Origin: Cylicocyclus nassatus
Taxonomy: Eukaryota; Nematoda; Chromadorea; Rhabditida; Strongylidae
DNA length: 64,000 bases
Reading direction: 5' to 3'
Assembly: GCA_958299035.1 (NCBI GenBank)
Contig: CATQJL010000316.1
Span: 14,912,347-14,976,346 of the forward strand
Shown: piece by piece, positions 31,867-44,600 of the stretch
How the letters are laid out: each line of letters begins with the position of its first letter
How positions within the stretch are numbered: position 1 is the stretch's first letter
Notes under the pieces: model-generated
Told to the model about the DNA's origin: nothing
The model's database searches: none
The model's input: the letters and a program-made list of their open reading frames with translations, nothing else
Translations under genes and position numbers: made by a program

Positions 31867-32144
31867 ATGTGCGGATTTCTCAACTATTCTATAGTGATTC
31901 CACGAAACGTTTTGAAAACAGTTATTTAGGTTTTTGGTACTTCGGTAAATATGTGTCTCTTTTGATCGAAGTAATCAATAGTGTGATTAGCGTCCTCAGA
32001 ATGAATTTTTAGCAAATTTTTTTCGCTGGAAGTTGAACAATTTCCCTTACTTATCGTTCATACTCTTTTCATATAGTCGCTTTGCAGATAATAAACATAT
32101 ATTCTGATTTCCGGAGTATTAGGCTCACCTGTGTATAAGGTGTA

Positions 32145-35100
32145 CAGTTGCAGCGGTAGAATTTGTCCAAAATTGCGGGATTGTCGGGATCCGCGGGATT
32201 CGTGGGATTTGCGACTTCGCGGGATTTGCGGGATTCGCGGGATTTGCGGGATAAGCGGGATTTAGCTATAACTTCTTTTGAAACAGCTTTATTTGTAATC
32301 TGCGTGAAGATTTGGCTTCAGCTTGATGAGACGAATCTTCTGGTATACAATATGTCCGTAATTCATAGTGACACTGTAGACATATGGTGATACCTTGTTA
32401 TTTTCTATGTTAAGGCTTTTGTGAACATCTATCACCGTGTAAATCGCGAATAGGAGGTTCTGGTACGAAGTTCCCATTATCGAAAACTATCGCGAAAAAA
32501 TGGGCAGTTTTTATTTACCCTTATCACTGATACAAGCATCCTCATTTATCACTGATAATATCATATTTTTGGATCATTTTTGGCACATGGTAAGAAAAGT
32601 AGTGGAGGAAACGCTGTGTGAATTTCTATCGCTCTTTCTTTCATTATAAGAGATCTACAGGATTTCCTAGTTCTATTGTTCGGTCAATTGGTAGATCCCT
32701 CGCTGCAGCAATCGATCGATTTCTCATCGGCACATGCCATTGCTGCCAGTTCTTACCTGAAATGGCATTTTCGTTCATCTCGCTTCACGCCGAAGCCTGG
32801 GCTGAAATTCTGCACCTATATGGAAGATGAACGTGGGAATCGACCGCGTGAATTTAAGCCATTCTTATCTGTCGTTATTATTGATATCACCATTTTATCA
32901 TTTATCACTAATGATATCACAAAATTGGATCATTTTTGACATGCAGTAAGGAATGTACTTTAGGAAACGCTGTGCGAGTTTTTACCGCTCTATCTCTTAT
33001 AGAATGTAATCTACAGGCTTTTTCGGTTCAATTGCACATTCGGTGCAGTAGATAGATGCTCTTTCAAAACATTCACCGCTCTATAAATTGTGAATGAGCG
33101 GAGTCGCCTGTCGACAGGAGTTTCAAAGATGAGCTGAACACTTCTGTTTTCTGCGTATGACATACAAATCCAGATCCACAAAGGTGATCGATCTAAGGTG
33201 CGAAACGGCGCAAACGCGTGCTCGAGCATCTTTCCATCAGATTCCACACGCCCGCGAACGATGCGCGTACATAAGCTGTTGCCTCCCTATCGAAGTCTTT
33301 TTGAATTCTTTCATGCTCTACTCTATTTCTTGCTATCTACAACAGCTCACAAAAATGCAGATTTTTTTGTATGTCGTGAAATTCCGGGGGTTTTGCGAAA
33401 GTCCGCAACGTTCTGGGAGTTTTGCGACATTCCGGGATTTCCGCGGAATCACGCGAATCACGCAAACTACACAACGCCATAACTCCATTCAGAATGAATA
33501 AATTCTGAATCCGATGCCGTTTCCACTTTTCTCAAATTCTTCTGCGGAGGTCGGTTTGCGAGGATGTAACGCAGCGCCTATCTAACATAAAGGATACTGA
33601 TAAGTAATATTCGATAGTACGGTTCTTGTAAATTATAGCGCACAAAGTATAGCTGCGGATTTCTTTCCAGAAGAAACATAAGCGTTGGGAATTCTGGAAA
33701 AATTACGCGTTTTTAAGTCCTATTTGTCATAACTTCCTTCGAAATGAATGTATTCTGAATCCGAAAAAAGCATCGTGCTCAGCTCGTTAAGGCGAACCTT
33801 TCGATATGCAACATGCCCCTGATATTCCCATTTCAGTATTCGTGAATCTTTCTGCGGATGTCAGCTTGCAAAGATGTAAAGTAGCGCGCATTGCCCCTAG
33901 TAGACTATTGTAAGGGCGCTTCGGTAGTACCTCCCTTGCAGATTAATGATCGCTAAATAGTCTTCGCAAACTTCTTTCGAAGAACTGGGTGAATTGGGAA
34001 AAATCTTGTCGCAGGAACTTCTACTTGCCACAGCCCTAGAATACGAAGCTATCTTGCTAAGCAGATGTGAATTTCGAAATCAGCAGGCCAGATAACCTCT
34101 ATGAGCAAGTTTTCCGGGATGTTCGGGTTATTTCATTTTTTCTCGTTTTACGCTCTGGAAGCTCGCCGATGGATATTGGTCAAAATGTTGATGCTCTTGA
34201 ATTGTTAGGAAACTTCGCTTATAGAAGTTTTCGAACACGCTGTTTACGAAAATAGTGGTCTTTGAAGAAGACAGGGTCTTTTTGTAGAGATATTGTGAGG
34301 TGACTGTAACTGAGTCATGAAAGTTCGTAAACTTGCCTGCACTTTTCGCGAATTTGTCAGAAAACTTGCCTGCTTGCTTTTCTAAGTCAAAATCATTAGG
34401 AACTGTGCTATCAAAAGGTGCATGCCCAGGCTCCAGTCTATAAAGTTCTCCGAGTTACGAGTCTACGAAAACACGTCCTCATGAATTTCGCTCAAAGTGT
34501 AAAAATCGCGTATTTCGTCGAATTTCCACCCTGAGTGGTTGTAGACATACTGATTAAATCTGTTCACATTGGTCAATGGTCAATTTATAATTTATAGACA
34601 TTTTATAGAGCGCTGAATGTTTTGAAAGAGCATCTATCTACTGCACCGAATGCGCAATTGAACCGAAAAAGCCTGTAGATCACATTCTATAAGAGATAGA
34701 GCGGTAAAAACTCGCACAGCGTTTCCTAAAGTACGTTCCTTACTGTATGTCAAAAATGATTCAATTTTGTGATATCATTAGTGATAAATGATAAAATGGT
34801 GATATCAATAATAACGACAGATAAGAATGGCTTAAATTCACGCGGTCGATTCCCACGTTCATCTTCCATATAGGTGCAGAATTTCAGCCCAGGCTTCGGC
34901 GTGAAGCGAGATGAAGCGAAAATGCAATTTCAGGTAAGAACAGGCAGCAATGGCATGTGCCGATGAGAAATCGATCGATTGCTGCAGCGAGGGATCTAAC
35001 AATTGACCGAACAATAGAACTAGGAAATCTTGTAGATCTCTTATAATGAGAGAAAGAGCGATAGAAATTCACACAGCGTTTCCTCCACTACTTTTCTTAC

Positions 35101-35547
35101 CATGTGCCAAAAATGATCCAAAATATGATATTATCAGTGATAAATGATAAGATGCTTGTATCAGTGATAAGGGTAAATAAAAACTGCCCATTTTTTCGCG
35201 ATAGTTTTCGATAATGGGAACTTCGTACCAGAACCTCCTATTCGCGATTTACACGGTGATAGATGTTCACAGAAGCCTTAACATAGAAAATAACAAGGTA
35301 TCACCATATGTCTACAGTGTCATTATGAATTACGGACATATTGTATACCAGAAGATTCGTCTCATCAAGCTGAAGCCAAATCTTCACGCAGATTACAAAT
35401 AAAGCTGTTTCAAAAGAAGTTATAGCTAAATCCCGCTTATCCCGCAAATCCCGCGAATCCCGCAAATCCCACGAATCCCGCGGATCCCGACAATCCCGCG
35501 AATCCCGACAATCCCGCAATTTTGGACAAATTCTACCGCTGCAACTG
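32145..35547. mobile_element. 3.4-kb TA-flanked element with ~950-bp inverted arms
   Basis: TA at 32143-32144 and 35548-35549 flanks ends CAGTTGCAGCGGTAGAATTT and the inverse. The left arm runs to about 33090 and the right arm from about 34595; they are inverted copies with few differences. The 1.5-kb centre has no recognisable transposase. Both termini carry a tandem 9-mer (GCGGGATTT and variants) at 32174-32262 and 35430-35519. Ends beginning CAG next to TA fit the Tc1/mariner superfamily by convention, but that is inference. A 418-bp derivative lies at 45976-46393. It is inserted between gag and pol of the gypsy element. Confidence 0.85.
32174..32262 (+). repeat. Tandem GCGGGATTT 9-mer array (left arm)
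   Basis: About nine imperfect copies of GCGGGATT(T/C) and variants. The mirror array in the right arm is at 35430-35519. Arrays of this kind at both ends could be binding-site clusters. Confidence 0.85.
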
Positions 35548-35549
35548 TA

Positions 35550-35970
35550 CCTGCCGCGCCCGAAAGCTCGACAAGTGCGCCTTAAGAGTTGTACCCAAGT
35601 TTCGGCCGTTCCTCACTACTGTCGTGAGTAATATAGTTTCTACTATATAAAGTGTCGTTTATTGTTGTTTTCATTATTGCTGGTAAAAATACGAAAAAAT
35701 TATTTCTGCAATTCCTTTTCACCATACACTATCTAGCCGGTTGGTGACTATACTTCATCTTTGATTAGAAGCGATCACTCGTAATTCAGAATAGGATGTC
35801 ACTTTGGTACAAAACAATATATGTCAGCCCTATATAGTGGTGGTGGCATAGAGAAATTAGCGCAAGCGCAATTTTTACCTTCTGTAACGGCTATAACATC
35901 ATGTCTTCAGGTATGCATTTTTTTAAAGAAAGTGTCTTGCTTACCTATGGTTCTTCTTTACGGGTAGAAG
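35550..35970. other. No gene recognised
   Basis: Sequence between the 3.4-kb element and the pogo relic. No motif seen. Confidence 0.4.
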
Positions 35971-36860
35971 AAAATCCTATACTGCCGAAATCAAAATCAA
36001 AGCAGTGAATTATGCGGCAGCCCACAAAACAACTTAAGCTGCAGCTCGTTTTGGTGCTAATCGCCGAATGATCCAAAAAATGTCGGATTAATCAGAACAA
36101 ACGAGAGATTGTAAATGACGAAATTGGGCGTTCAGAGGATTCCCACTGAAATGACTGGCCGTGGAAGAAAAATTAAAGGACTGGATTATTAAGCAAAGAG
36201 CTTTTGAAGGGGGTAGCAAGGAGTAGATGACGTATCGAAATAATCTTTTCGTATTTTTACCAGCAATAATGAAACCAACAAGCCAGCAATAACAAACCAA
36301 CAAATCAACAGCTGGCGTAAAAAGTATCTAATCGTTGTTCTTGGCGTTACTGCTAATGGGAGTAAGCTTAACCAATGTTAATATTTAAAGGACTCAGAAT
36401 GCTGAAAGCGAGTTTTTCGGAAAGCATCGTGGTTAAAGTGCGAAAAGGATGGATGACAGAGGCTATTATAAAGGAATGGATTAGTGACTGCTGATTGGCT
36501 TGGCCCAACGCTGCTAAAGAACCCAAACGGTTGTTGCTAATCTTCGACTTTGCAAAATCAAACCTAAATAATGAAGTCAAAAAGGAGACTTAGAAAGTTT
36601 TGAAGATTGCAATCATTCCAGCAGGGCATTAAGAAAACTCTACAACCTCTTGATGTATCTGTCAACAAGCCTTCTAAAAATAATTTGGGAAAACACTGGA
36701 ATGTCTGGGTAGACGACAATACTCACCAGGGGAGGAAGAAAAGAGGGACCGCGGCTTGGGCTGAATGCTAAACCTGCTTCAAAGTTTCCAAGAAGTCAGT
36801 GTTGATTCAATCTGAAATGACGATGAAGCCTTGACAACAGATATAGACTTAAACGTAATG
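35971..36860 (+). pseudogene. Pogo/Tigger-like transposase relic
   Basis: KSYTAEIKIKAVNYAA at the start resembles the helix-turn-helix of pogo-family transposases, followed by remnants of a second DNA-binding helix near 36175 (EKLKDWIIKQRAF in the plus frame). In the catalytic half, IIPAG then, after a frameshift, TLQPLDVSVNKP (36637-36672) matches the conserved block that follows the second catalytic D in the DDE_1 family, continuing KHWNVW. Many stops and frameshifts. No terminal repeats identified. It lies inside the gypsy interval between gag and pol. Confidence 0.7.
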
Positions 36861-38264
36861 ACATAAATCAATGAATTTCGAAGGTGGTAACATTACGGGT
36901 GTTTGAGTCATGTGCTTTCTGTTGTGCTGAATGATGGAAGAAATTGTTTCAAAGCAACTCATGATTACAAGAAATTCAACTGCAGAAAATTCTGAAAAGT
37001 CAGTACTTGGCGGCCTTTGCGACGTCGCACGTCGCTCGCGGCGTCGCAAAGCTCCGGAAAATAGGGGTAATGGGAATCAGTTTTTCAAGGCGATTTCATA
37101 CAACCTGTTTGGAATGGCCGAGTCAAGTTCTGGCCATTCCTCGTTAAGCAAGCTGGACTGTAAAGTTGATATTCACAAGCCGCGAGACTTGAACGGCGAC
37201 TACAACCATATAGTCCTTGCAGAAAAATGCTGCCCTTACTGGATTCGTTTCGCTTGTGTCTGTCTAGGCCGAAATCGTTGCTCCTGTCCGAAAAGCCGCA
37301 ACGTGCCGGACGCTCCGATAGCAAAGACACGCGCCTGAACGTTCCCGCTGTGATGACATGCGTTGACCTGTGTAAATGAAGGACACTGGGCCACCAACTG
37401 CCCATCAAGGAGCCAGACAGTCCGCCGTTTCCTAAAGAGAGTTGTGAAGCTTGTGCTGAACTGTATCGTCGTCGAATTCAGCTTGACACCGATGTCAACG
37501 TATCTTCAGTCGCAGGACACGTGATGGAGATAGAATCGCCAAGACTGGAGGGACTCCTCCCGCTCTGCCGAACCTAGAGCTGCAAATGGGTCTTTGATCG
37601 AAGTTTTGGAGTTCACGAGATGCCGTTCGAATGCAATGGATTCGATGGCACAGAACTCTTCTAAGTCACAAAGAAACTGTGCTTGCTGGGAATGAACATG
37701 CTTCACACAGTTACCGTCTTCCATAAAGCTTTCTCTGCCGTTTCCTGCGTTGTAGATGCCTTTTCGCCACTGGACGAACGCCTCGCAATTGGGTCTCCGG
37801 CATTCTTCAAGGATGAGCTGTGACACGTCAACAAATTCAAAGCTCATATTGTGCTTAAGGAGGATGCTACACCAAACTCAAAGTGCTGTTCTTCTTTCGC
37901 AGATCTTTTCATCACAGAGTTAGACTGCCTCGTCACTACTAGAGTACTACTTTTAGTCACTCACAATGGGCCGCTCCCATCGTTCCAGTCAAAAAGAGGA
38001 ATGGAGCAGTGCGCATATGTGCCGATTAATCTACCGGACTGAACGACGCGTTGATATTGAACAGATACCCTCTGCCCACTGCTGACGAAGTCTTCACCGA
38101 GCTGAATGGAGGAACGGTCTTCACGAATATAGATTTTCTGACGCTCACTTTAAATGTAAATGGACAAAAGTAAGCAGTTGCTTACCTAACACATCGAGAG
38201 ATTTTCCGCTACAACCACTTACCGTTTGGTGTGAAGAGTGCTCCAGGAATCTTTAAATCGCTAA

Positions 38265-39071
38265 AAAGGGAAGTTCACTTAGTCGAAGTGGCAATTCGGA
38301 AGAAGATCTACACCAATGGATAGAGCTCAAAAAGCTGATCTTAGATATACCTTCTATATCTGCGATGCGTTGTTGAAAATAGTTATGAGCTTTTGTAAAG
38401 CCGAATTTTCGTGCATTTTCAGTCGCAAAATCATGATAATCGCTACACAAAAGTGTGCAAGCTCAAGCAAACCACCTAGTAAGCAGTGTAGGTCTAACTC
38501 GAGTTTATACGAACGTTTTCAAGTGTTTTCCGACCATGTTCTTTATTCACAGGCCGTCATTTCCTTCCTATATCACACTTCCATTATATATACAAAAAAG
38601 CCCATATCCATCTAGAAGAACGCGTCGCGAATGTTGAAGATATATCTGAGAACATCGTTTTACGTTCTATCCATTGGTAGTTTCCAAAAAGTTTCCGACG
38701 CGACGCGTTTTTTTAGATGAGGTTATGGGGCTTTTTTGTATACATAATGGAAGTGTGATCTAAGAATGAAGTGACGACTTGTGGATGAACAACATGGTCG
38801 AAAAACACTCGAAAGCATTCGGATGAACTCAAAATAGACCTTAAATGCTTATTAGGTGGTCTGCTTGAGCTTGCACATTTTTGTGTGGCGATTATCATGA
38901 TTTTGCGACTCAAAATACACAAAAAATTGGCTTTAGAGAAGCTCATAACTTTTTTCAGAACGACGCATCGCAGATGTAAAAGGTATATCTGCGATCAGCT
39001 TTTTGAGCTCTCTTCAATGGTGTAGATCATCTCCTTCCGAATCTCCATTTCGAATAAGTGAACTTCCCTTG
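38265..39071. mobile_element. 807-bp fold-back element inserted in gypsy RT
   Basis: TAA duplication at 38262-38264 and 39072-39074. The right end is CTTCCCTTG and the left end AAAGGGAAG, the CAAGGG family with one change. The arms (about 38265-38590 and 38720-39071) are inverted. It separates the RT blocks LPFGVKSAPGIF and AYLDVVVVTGS. Internal GCGTCGCAGAT-like blocks are shared with the inverted repeat at 47209-47640. Confidence 0.85.
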
Positions 39072-40601
39072 TAAGAAGCAATTCACGCCCAACATCAACG
39101 CAGTCATTGCTTACTTGGACGTTGTTGTGGTCACCGGAAGTACTTGTGAGGAAAACGACGCGAACATCTATAAGTTGTTCCAGCGCCATCGGGAGTACGG
39201 AATGCGTGTTTGTCGTGAGAAATGCCACTATACCAAGCCCAGTATAATAGTTTCGCATTTACTGTCAACGCGAAAGGAAAACGCCTTGACCCCGAGAGGA
39301 TTGCTGCCCATATGCCACCACCTCAAGATGTGAAGCATTTCGAATCTTACTCTAGAATGTTTTTTCTTTGATTTTTCGTACTAAGGATGCGTTCACTTCG
39401 CGGACCATTGGACTGCTTGAAGAGGAAAGACATACGAGTAAGGAGCGCCAGGAAGCCTTCGACCGCCTTCGCAAAGTTCTGATTTCGCATCTTTCTTTGT
39501 GCCACTATGACCAGAACCGATCATCGTCAATTGACACAAGCTACTTCAGAGCCTTGATCTCTCACTGCTACCCGGGTGGATCGGAGAAGGCCGTATGCCA
39601 CGCAAGCCGTGTCCTGACTGCTACAGAAACTACTATTGAAAAGGAGGAATTAGCTCTAGACTTGCCGTGAAGATGTTGCTTTTGCATCTATGGACGAAGA
39701 CTCACTCTGCTGACAGACCACCGCCCTTTACTCACATTTTTCGGGAGCAAGAAAAAATGCCTGCTTACACTGCCAATCGTCTACAACAATGGTCGATTTC
39801 AGTGTTGAGTGCTGCTTTATGAATCATATGGGCAGACCTGTTAACACTCTCTCCCGACTGATTTCCTGCCGAAGTGCGCCAGACGAAGACGTCATCATCG
39901 CACAGTAAAAGTTAATGTCATCGCCACTTACGAGAAAACTTTTGACCAGCTGTTAGTACCATGGAAGACATATGCTCTGCCCTTAAAAAAGGACACCGTA
40001 TAGATAGAGTTGCCTGCAGACAGGACATCGCCAAAAGCGCTTTACAGAACGCCATTGCCCAATCATAAGAGCCAGCAAAAAGACTCTCTACCTACAACGG
40101 ATGCATTTTCTTGGAATCCAGGATCGTTGTACCAGCTCCAGTGAGGATGAAGATTTTGCGAATGTTGCACGGTGACCACCCTGGACAAACTCGAATGAAG
40201 CCTGCTTAGCCAAAACTACGTCTACTGGCCTGGTACCAATAAATACGTCAAGAAAACTGTGGAACGCATCCAAAATTGTCAACATGCCGCCAAGAATCCC
40301 CTTAAAGCTGAAATGACTTGACTCATGGCCAACTGCAACACGTCCGATGGTACTCGTGCACTTCGCTGGACCACTCTACGGGGACATGTACCACGCTTAC
40401 TCTCTTTGGCCCGAAACCGTGGTAATGTAGTCGACTACGTCACCCGCCACCAGGAACTTCTGAACATCTTCAAAAGCTTTGGATCCTCAGCAAGACTCCA
40501 ATGGCACCTATTTCTTTCCTCAGTGCTTCGAAGATTTTTGCAGGAAGTACAGGATTAATCACATTCGAATGCCGCCGTTTTATAAGGGTTGTTTTAGACT
40601 G

Positions 40602-40639
40602 ACCGCAGCAGACTACAGCTGACTGCAGTCTGCTGCGGT
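40602..40639. repeat. Short hairpin in the integrase region
   Basis: The arms ACCGCAGCAGACT and AGTCTGCTGCGGT are separated by about 12 bp. They replace the expected integrase sequence after the MPPF block, so this may be a small insertion. Confidence 0.6.
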
Positions 40640-41356
40640 TCCGACTGACTTTTGAAACTGAGAGAAGAAGGAAACCTTTCGAATGCTGTCGAAGGTACTG
40701 CTATGTTACCGCTGTACGCCCTTCCCGTTTTCGCTTGATATTTTTCGCCACAGAGATGTTTCTTGGACGAAGAATGAATACACCACTCCCGCGTTTGGTC
40801 ACGACGCTAGGTTTGCCACACCAAGCTGCTCTCCTGGATTGAAACTCGCGATAGAAGCTCAATACAACCGTCGACATGAAGCCAAGAAGAAGGAATCCGA
40901 GGTCTACGATGTCTATGCTCTACGTGTTGCCGTAATCCATCGAAACCGACATGGACACCAAAGCGTGTACGATCAAGGATTAGACGCTCACTTTACAACG
41001 TCGACATTAAAGGATTCGTATAGAAACGCCATGCCAACCCGCTGCGACATTGTGTTGTTCTCGACGCCATTCGCACGTTGCTGGATGAATTCGACCTTCT
41101 AGACTCGGAACTTCCCGAGCGTCGACTTCCGCCGTGGCCATTGATGTTCCCGCATCCGATGACCAGGAAGCCAGTCTCAACGATGCCGCCAATTCCTGAT
41201 GTTGCTGCCGCCATAGCCGAACCTAGAGAAGAGGACGTCTTCACCACTCCACCGCCGTCGGGGCTCTCCGCCGGTCACAGGGGAGCCATCAACCTCAAGC
41301 AGTTTCAAAATGGATTCTTTGAAGAGGCGGTACAGTTAGAAACTCAAGGAGGAGAT

Positions 41357-41625
41357 TGAGGAGTGATGTATCTATGTATTGTATTTGGTTTGTATAGTCG
41401 TATAGCGTCTTCTGTTGTAATTCAATCCATTGTTCTGTTGTTAGTTTCAAACTCTGTTTCCCATGGGTTTTCCGCCTGTTCTCATAAAGCCTTCCAAGTG
41501 CAATCTACCGAATGGTACGTTTCCAGAGAAGTTACTTTAATCGTTTGATGATTCATTCATTATTCCGATCAGCTAACAAACTGCTAAGTATTCCACTGTG
41601 TCCCAATGTAGACAAGAACTACAAC
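41357..41625 (+). mobile_element. Gypsy 3' LTR
   Basis: It starts TGAGGAGTGATG directly after a purine-rich tract (AAGGAGGAGAT, 41346-41356) that fits a polypurine primer. The first 130 bp align with 19071-19212 and the next 90 bp with 30923-31030, showing the uninterrupted LTR. The 3' end is uncertain; ACTACA near 41618 is a possible terminus. No host duplication was confirmed. Confidence 0.75.
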
Positions 41626-44600
41626 AGTGAAAAAAAGCCTGCTCATTTCCAGTGATTTCTCCTTGTACCCTTGTCTATCGTAATTTCCTAGATATGGGTT
41701 AATTAGCAGTACACATTTCTACACTTTGTTACGCTAGGAAAGCTTTTACTGATTAGTTGTTACTAAAGATGTCGGTTGCTGGATATAGTCTTCAAAAACA
41801 CATAAAGTTTACCGGAAGTTTTTTGATGCTTGGTGTGCTTCATAAGTGTCGAAAGTATCACACAGCCCATAAATCACATCATGCACTGGTCGTTCTAGCT
41901 CCAAGAGACTAAATACATAAATTGAAAAGCATCATCAGATGTGTGATTCAATAAGATGACGTTGTTTGAACCGCAAACTGATAAAAGAAATTTTTTGCCA
42001 TTTTTGTCGGAGTTGCATGCTGAATATGTGTGTGGCTAATAGGGTATTCCCTGTTAAGCTGTCAATGCTGTACCAAAATCTAGTTCTTCCACCAATATTT
42101 GACTTTTCAGTTTATTTCTGGTTGTGTACCACTACCACGTCAATTTTGCTATAGTTACTTTCGTAAGTATACTGTGAATTTCTTGAGATTATGTGCTGTC
42201 ATACATGTGACTTCATTTAGAAGTATCATGAGATGATATAGCAACATTTTTCTAAAATTTTCTTTTCTTTGCAAAACCACCTTACTTTTTATTACTGTAG
42301 AAAGCCTTCTAATGTATTCAAAATTTGTTGATTTTTTGAAGATTGAAGCTTCATCACGACATCGTTGAATTGGTATCTGCAAACGTCAATCACATGAATA
42401 GGACAAGTATTCGAATTATTGCAAAATGTTTGGATCTAAAGGCAAAAAATCAAACAGATTTGCTTGCTAAGAAGAAAAATACCAAATTTGTCTTGTCATG
42501 GAAACTGTACAGGTTCCGTGAAATATTTGAAGTTTGAGATGCTGTAGATATGAAAGGAGCTGCAACCGTGGGGGGGGGGGGGTGAAGGGTGAGGGAACTG
42601 TAAATTTAGATAGATACGCAGAAAGTCTACATCAAGTAAACATGAATTTTGCTGAATTTCGACGGTTTTATTGCTGTAAAACTCTATTATTTACCAGCTA
42701 GATAGGCTTTTGATGATTTGTGTGTTTCAACTTCATTACATAATTCAACCTTGCCGTTGCTGTTTGGTACGTTTTTTTTTGTTCTAGTATCGATAGTGGC
42801 GAAGTCAGAGGCCACCATTAGTGTTAGAATCAAGCAACAATTCGACGGTAAAAAACAATAACAATTTGGTTTGACAATTTTTCCCAAAAATTTGTTTTTG
42901 AGTGCACAGGTCTTCACCTTGATTTTATTTGAGAAGTTTATACAAAAAAAAACCATATCGCATTTGTTGTAAAGCTGGGTTTCTTATTAAGAACAGTCCG
43001 GAAGTCTTGAACAAAAAAAAAATTCTGACTAATGTAGAAGATGACGCATTGAATTGCAATGGCAAATAAGTCTGACAAAAAAGATCCGAATGGTTGAGAA
43101 CTTGTGTATAATGACAGAGTCTAAGTCTTTCGCAGACTAATAGGATTTTTGTATAATCTCATAGTCAAAAGTTAATCTGCAAATGCTATGAACTGAAAGT
43201 TGTTGAATAGACTACATATCGTGTACTTCATTTCCATAAAATCTTCGCTAAGCCTTAATACTAATATAGTCGAACACTCGGTTTGTCCTTAATAGTAGTG
43301 ATTTGCGGAATCTCGCTAAGGTGCGTATTACATATTATAAGTATACACTGAAGAAGCCAGTAACAAAAACCCTAGTTTTCCTTATCGCAGTCGAATCGAT
43401 AACGATTAAAGCTAATCACCTGAATGACAGAGACTGACGATATACATATTCCTTTTCATAAGAGTCAGCCATTGTTTCGGAAGCACATACTTTCTCATTT
43501 TTCTCATATAGCTTGGAAAGGATTGTGTTTTTGTTTTCAGCTATGGCGCATTTCACATGATTGCTATGATAAATAAGTTACCCAGCCCTTTTGGAACCAA
43601 ATTTTTGCGGTTCTGACGCGCAGGGTAAAAGTTCTTTACATCTGTTTGCTTTGTGGCATGACTTTCAGCAAGTAATTTGATACAAATGATTTTGTTTGAA
43701 ATAATCATGTATTGCGTTGTTTTTCAAATTCGTGCCGTTTTTTCACTCATCATAAAAAAGCGTGGAATTCAGAAAGGTAAGAGTGCTAAGATATTCAGTG
43801 CACTTTTCTTTCCTTTTTCCGCTTGCGGACTAGTTCCTTATTCTTGATATTTGCGCATTTTTCAAAAATTTTTTGATACCTGTTGCGACGAATGCTAGAA
43901 AATAATCAGATTTTAGAAGTTAACCCGATAATTATTGAAGACCAAATTTGCAAGGTAGTTTGGCAGTTTGGAATTCGCTTTGGAATAACGCATTTTCATT
44001 CCGGATACATTGTGCACTTGTAGAACAAATATTTATGACAATTTTATCTTTGCAGCTACAAAATAAAAGAAAGCGTGATAACGGAAAGCGTTAATGGCAT
44101 TTACACTGCTTAACGACTGTTATTACAGAAGGGTAAAGTAAGCACAAATTTGGTGTCCATCAAAAAATCATTTTTTACCAGTTTCAAAAATCATTTATGT
44201 GCGAACGAAGAAAGAGAATTGCTTTGCATTTGATACCAAATCTTTGTTAGTGATACAGAGTGATAGAAATTTTTACGCCTGCATACCTGATTGCACTGCA
44301 AAATATTCGCTTTCTTTTTGTTAAAAAATCAGAACACGAAAATGATTTAAAAACTAGCTGAAGCTATGGTAAGACAGTGGATCCAAATTTTTGGTAATTT
44401 TGAAATACCCAATTGGTCACAAGTGCTAAACAGGGAAGAGATGTGCGTTGAAGTCATTTGTGATTACTTTCATTTTAGTCATTTAGAAGATGTTGGAAAA
44501 ATGTTTTGTCATAAAATAAAGTGGACTTCCTAAGCGGTTCCATAAATAAAATAGGCGTCCAAGGGTAGACCTTCAAGCAGTAGTTCCTTGTTGTCAGGTT

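Larger units (their letters stand above)
37330..41350 (+). pseudogene. Ty3/gypsy pol relic (protease, RT, RNase H, integrase)
   Basis: Domains in order across several frames: zinc-knuckle remnant CVNEGHWATNC (37358-37390); a protease remnant with QLDT (37475), its G lost; FKAHIVLKEDATP leading into RT (37840); NRYPLPTADEV, FTNIDF (38060-38130) and LPFGVKSAPGIF (38220-38252); after an 807-bp insertion, AYLDVVVVTGS (39095), where the catalytic YLDD has become YLDV; RNase H with ELAL and TLLTDHRPLLTF (39650-39740); integrase with LHGDHPGQTRMK (40165), a CQH where CxxC is expected, and FCRKYRINHIRMPPF (40530-40580). Domain order RT-RNase H-integrase places it in Ty3/gypsy. Frameshifts, stops and lost catalytic residues make it inactive. 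Confidence 0.85.

Noticed and set aside
36931..37338. 135-residue plus-strand open frame as an independent gene
   Set aside because: It lies at the start of the gypsy pol relic, just before the zinc-knuckle remnant, and shows no separate family or splice signals.
41078..41359. Proline-rich 93-residue frame as a host gene
   Set aside because: It ends at the polypurine tract and 3' LTR and fits the C-terminal end of the gypsy polyprotein.
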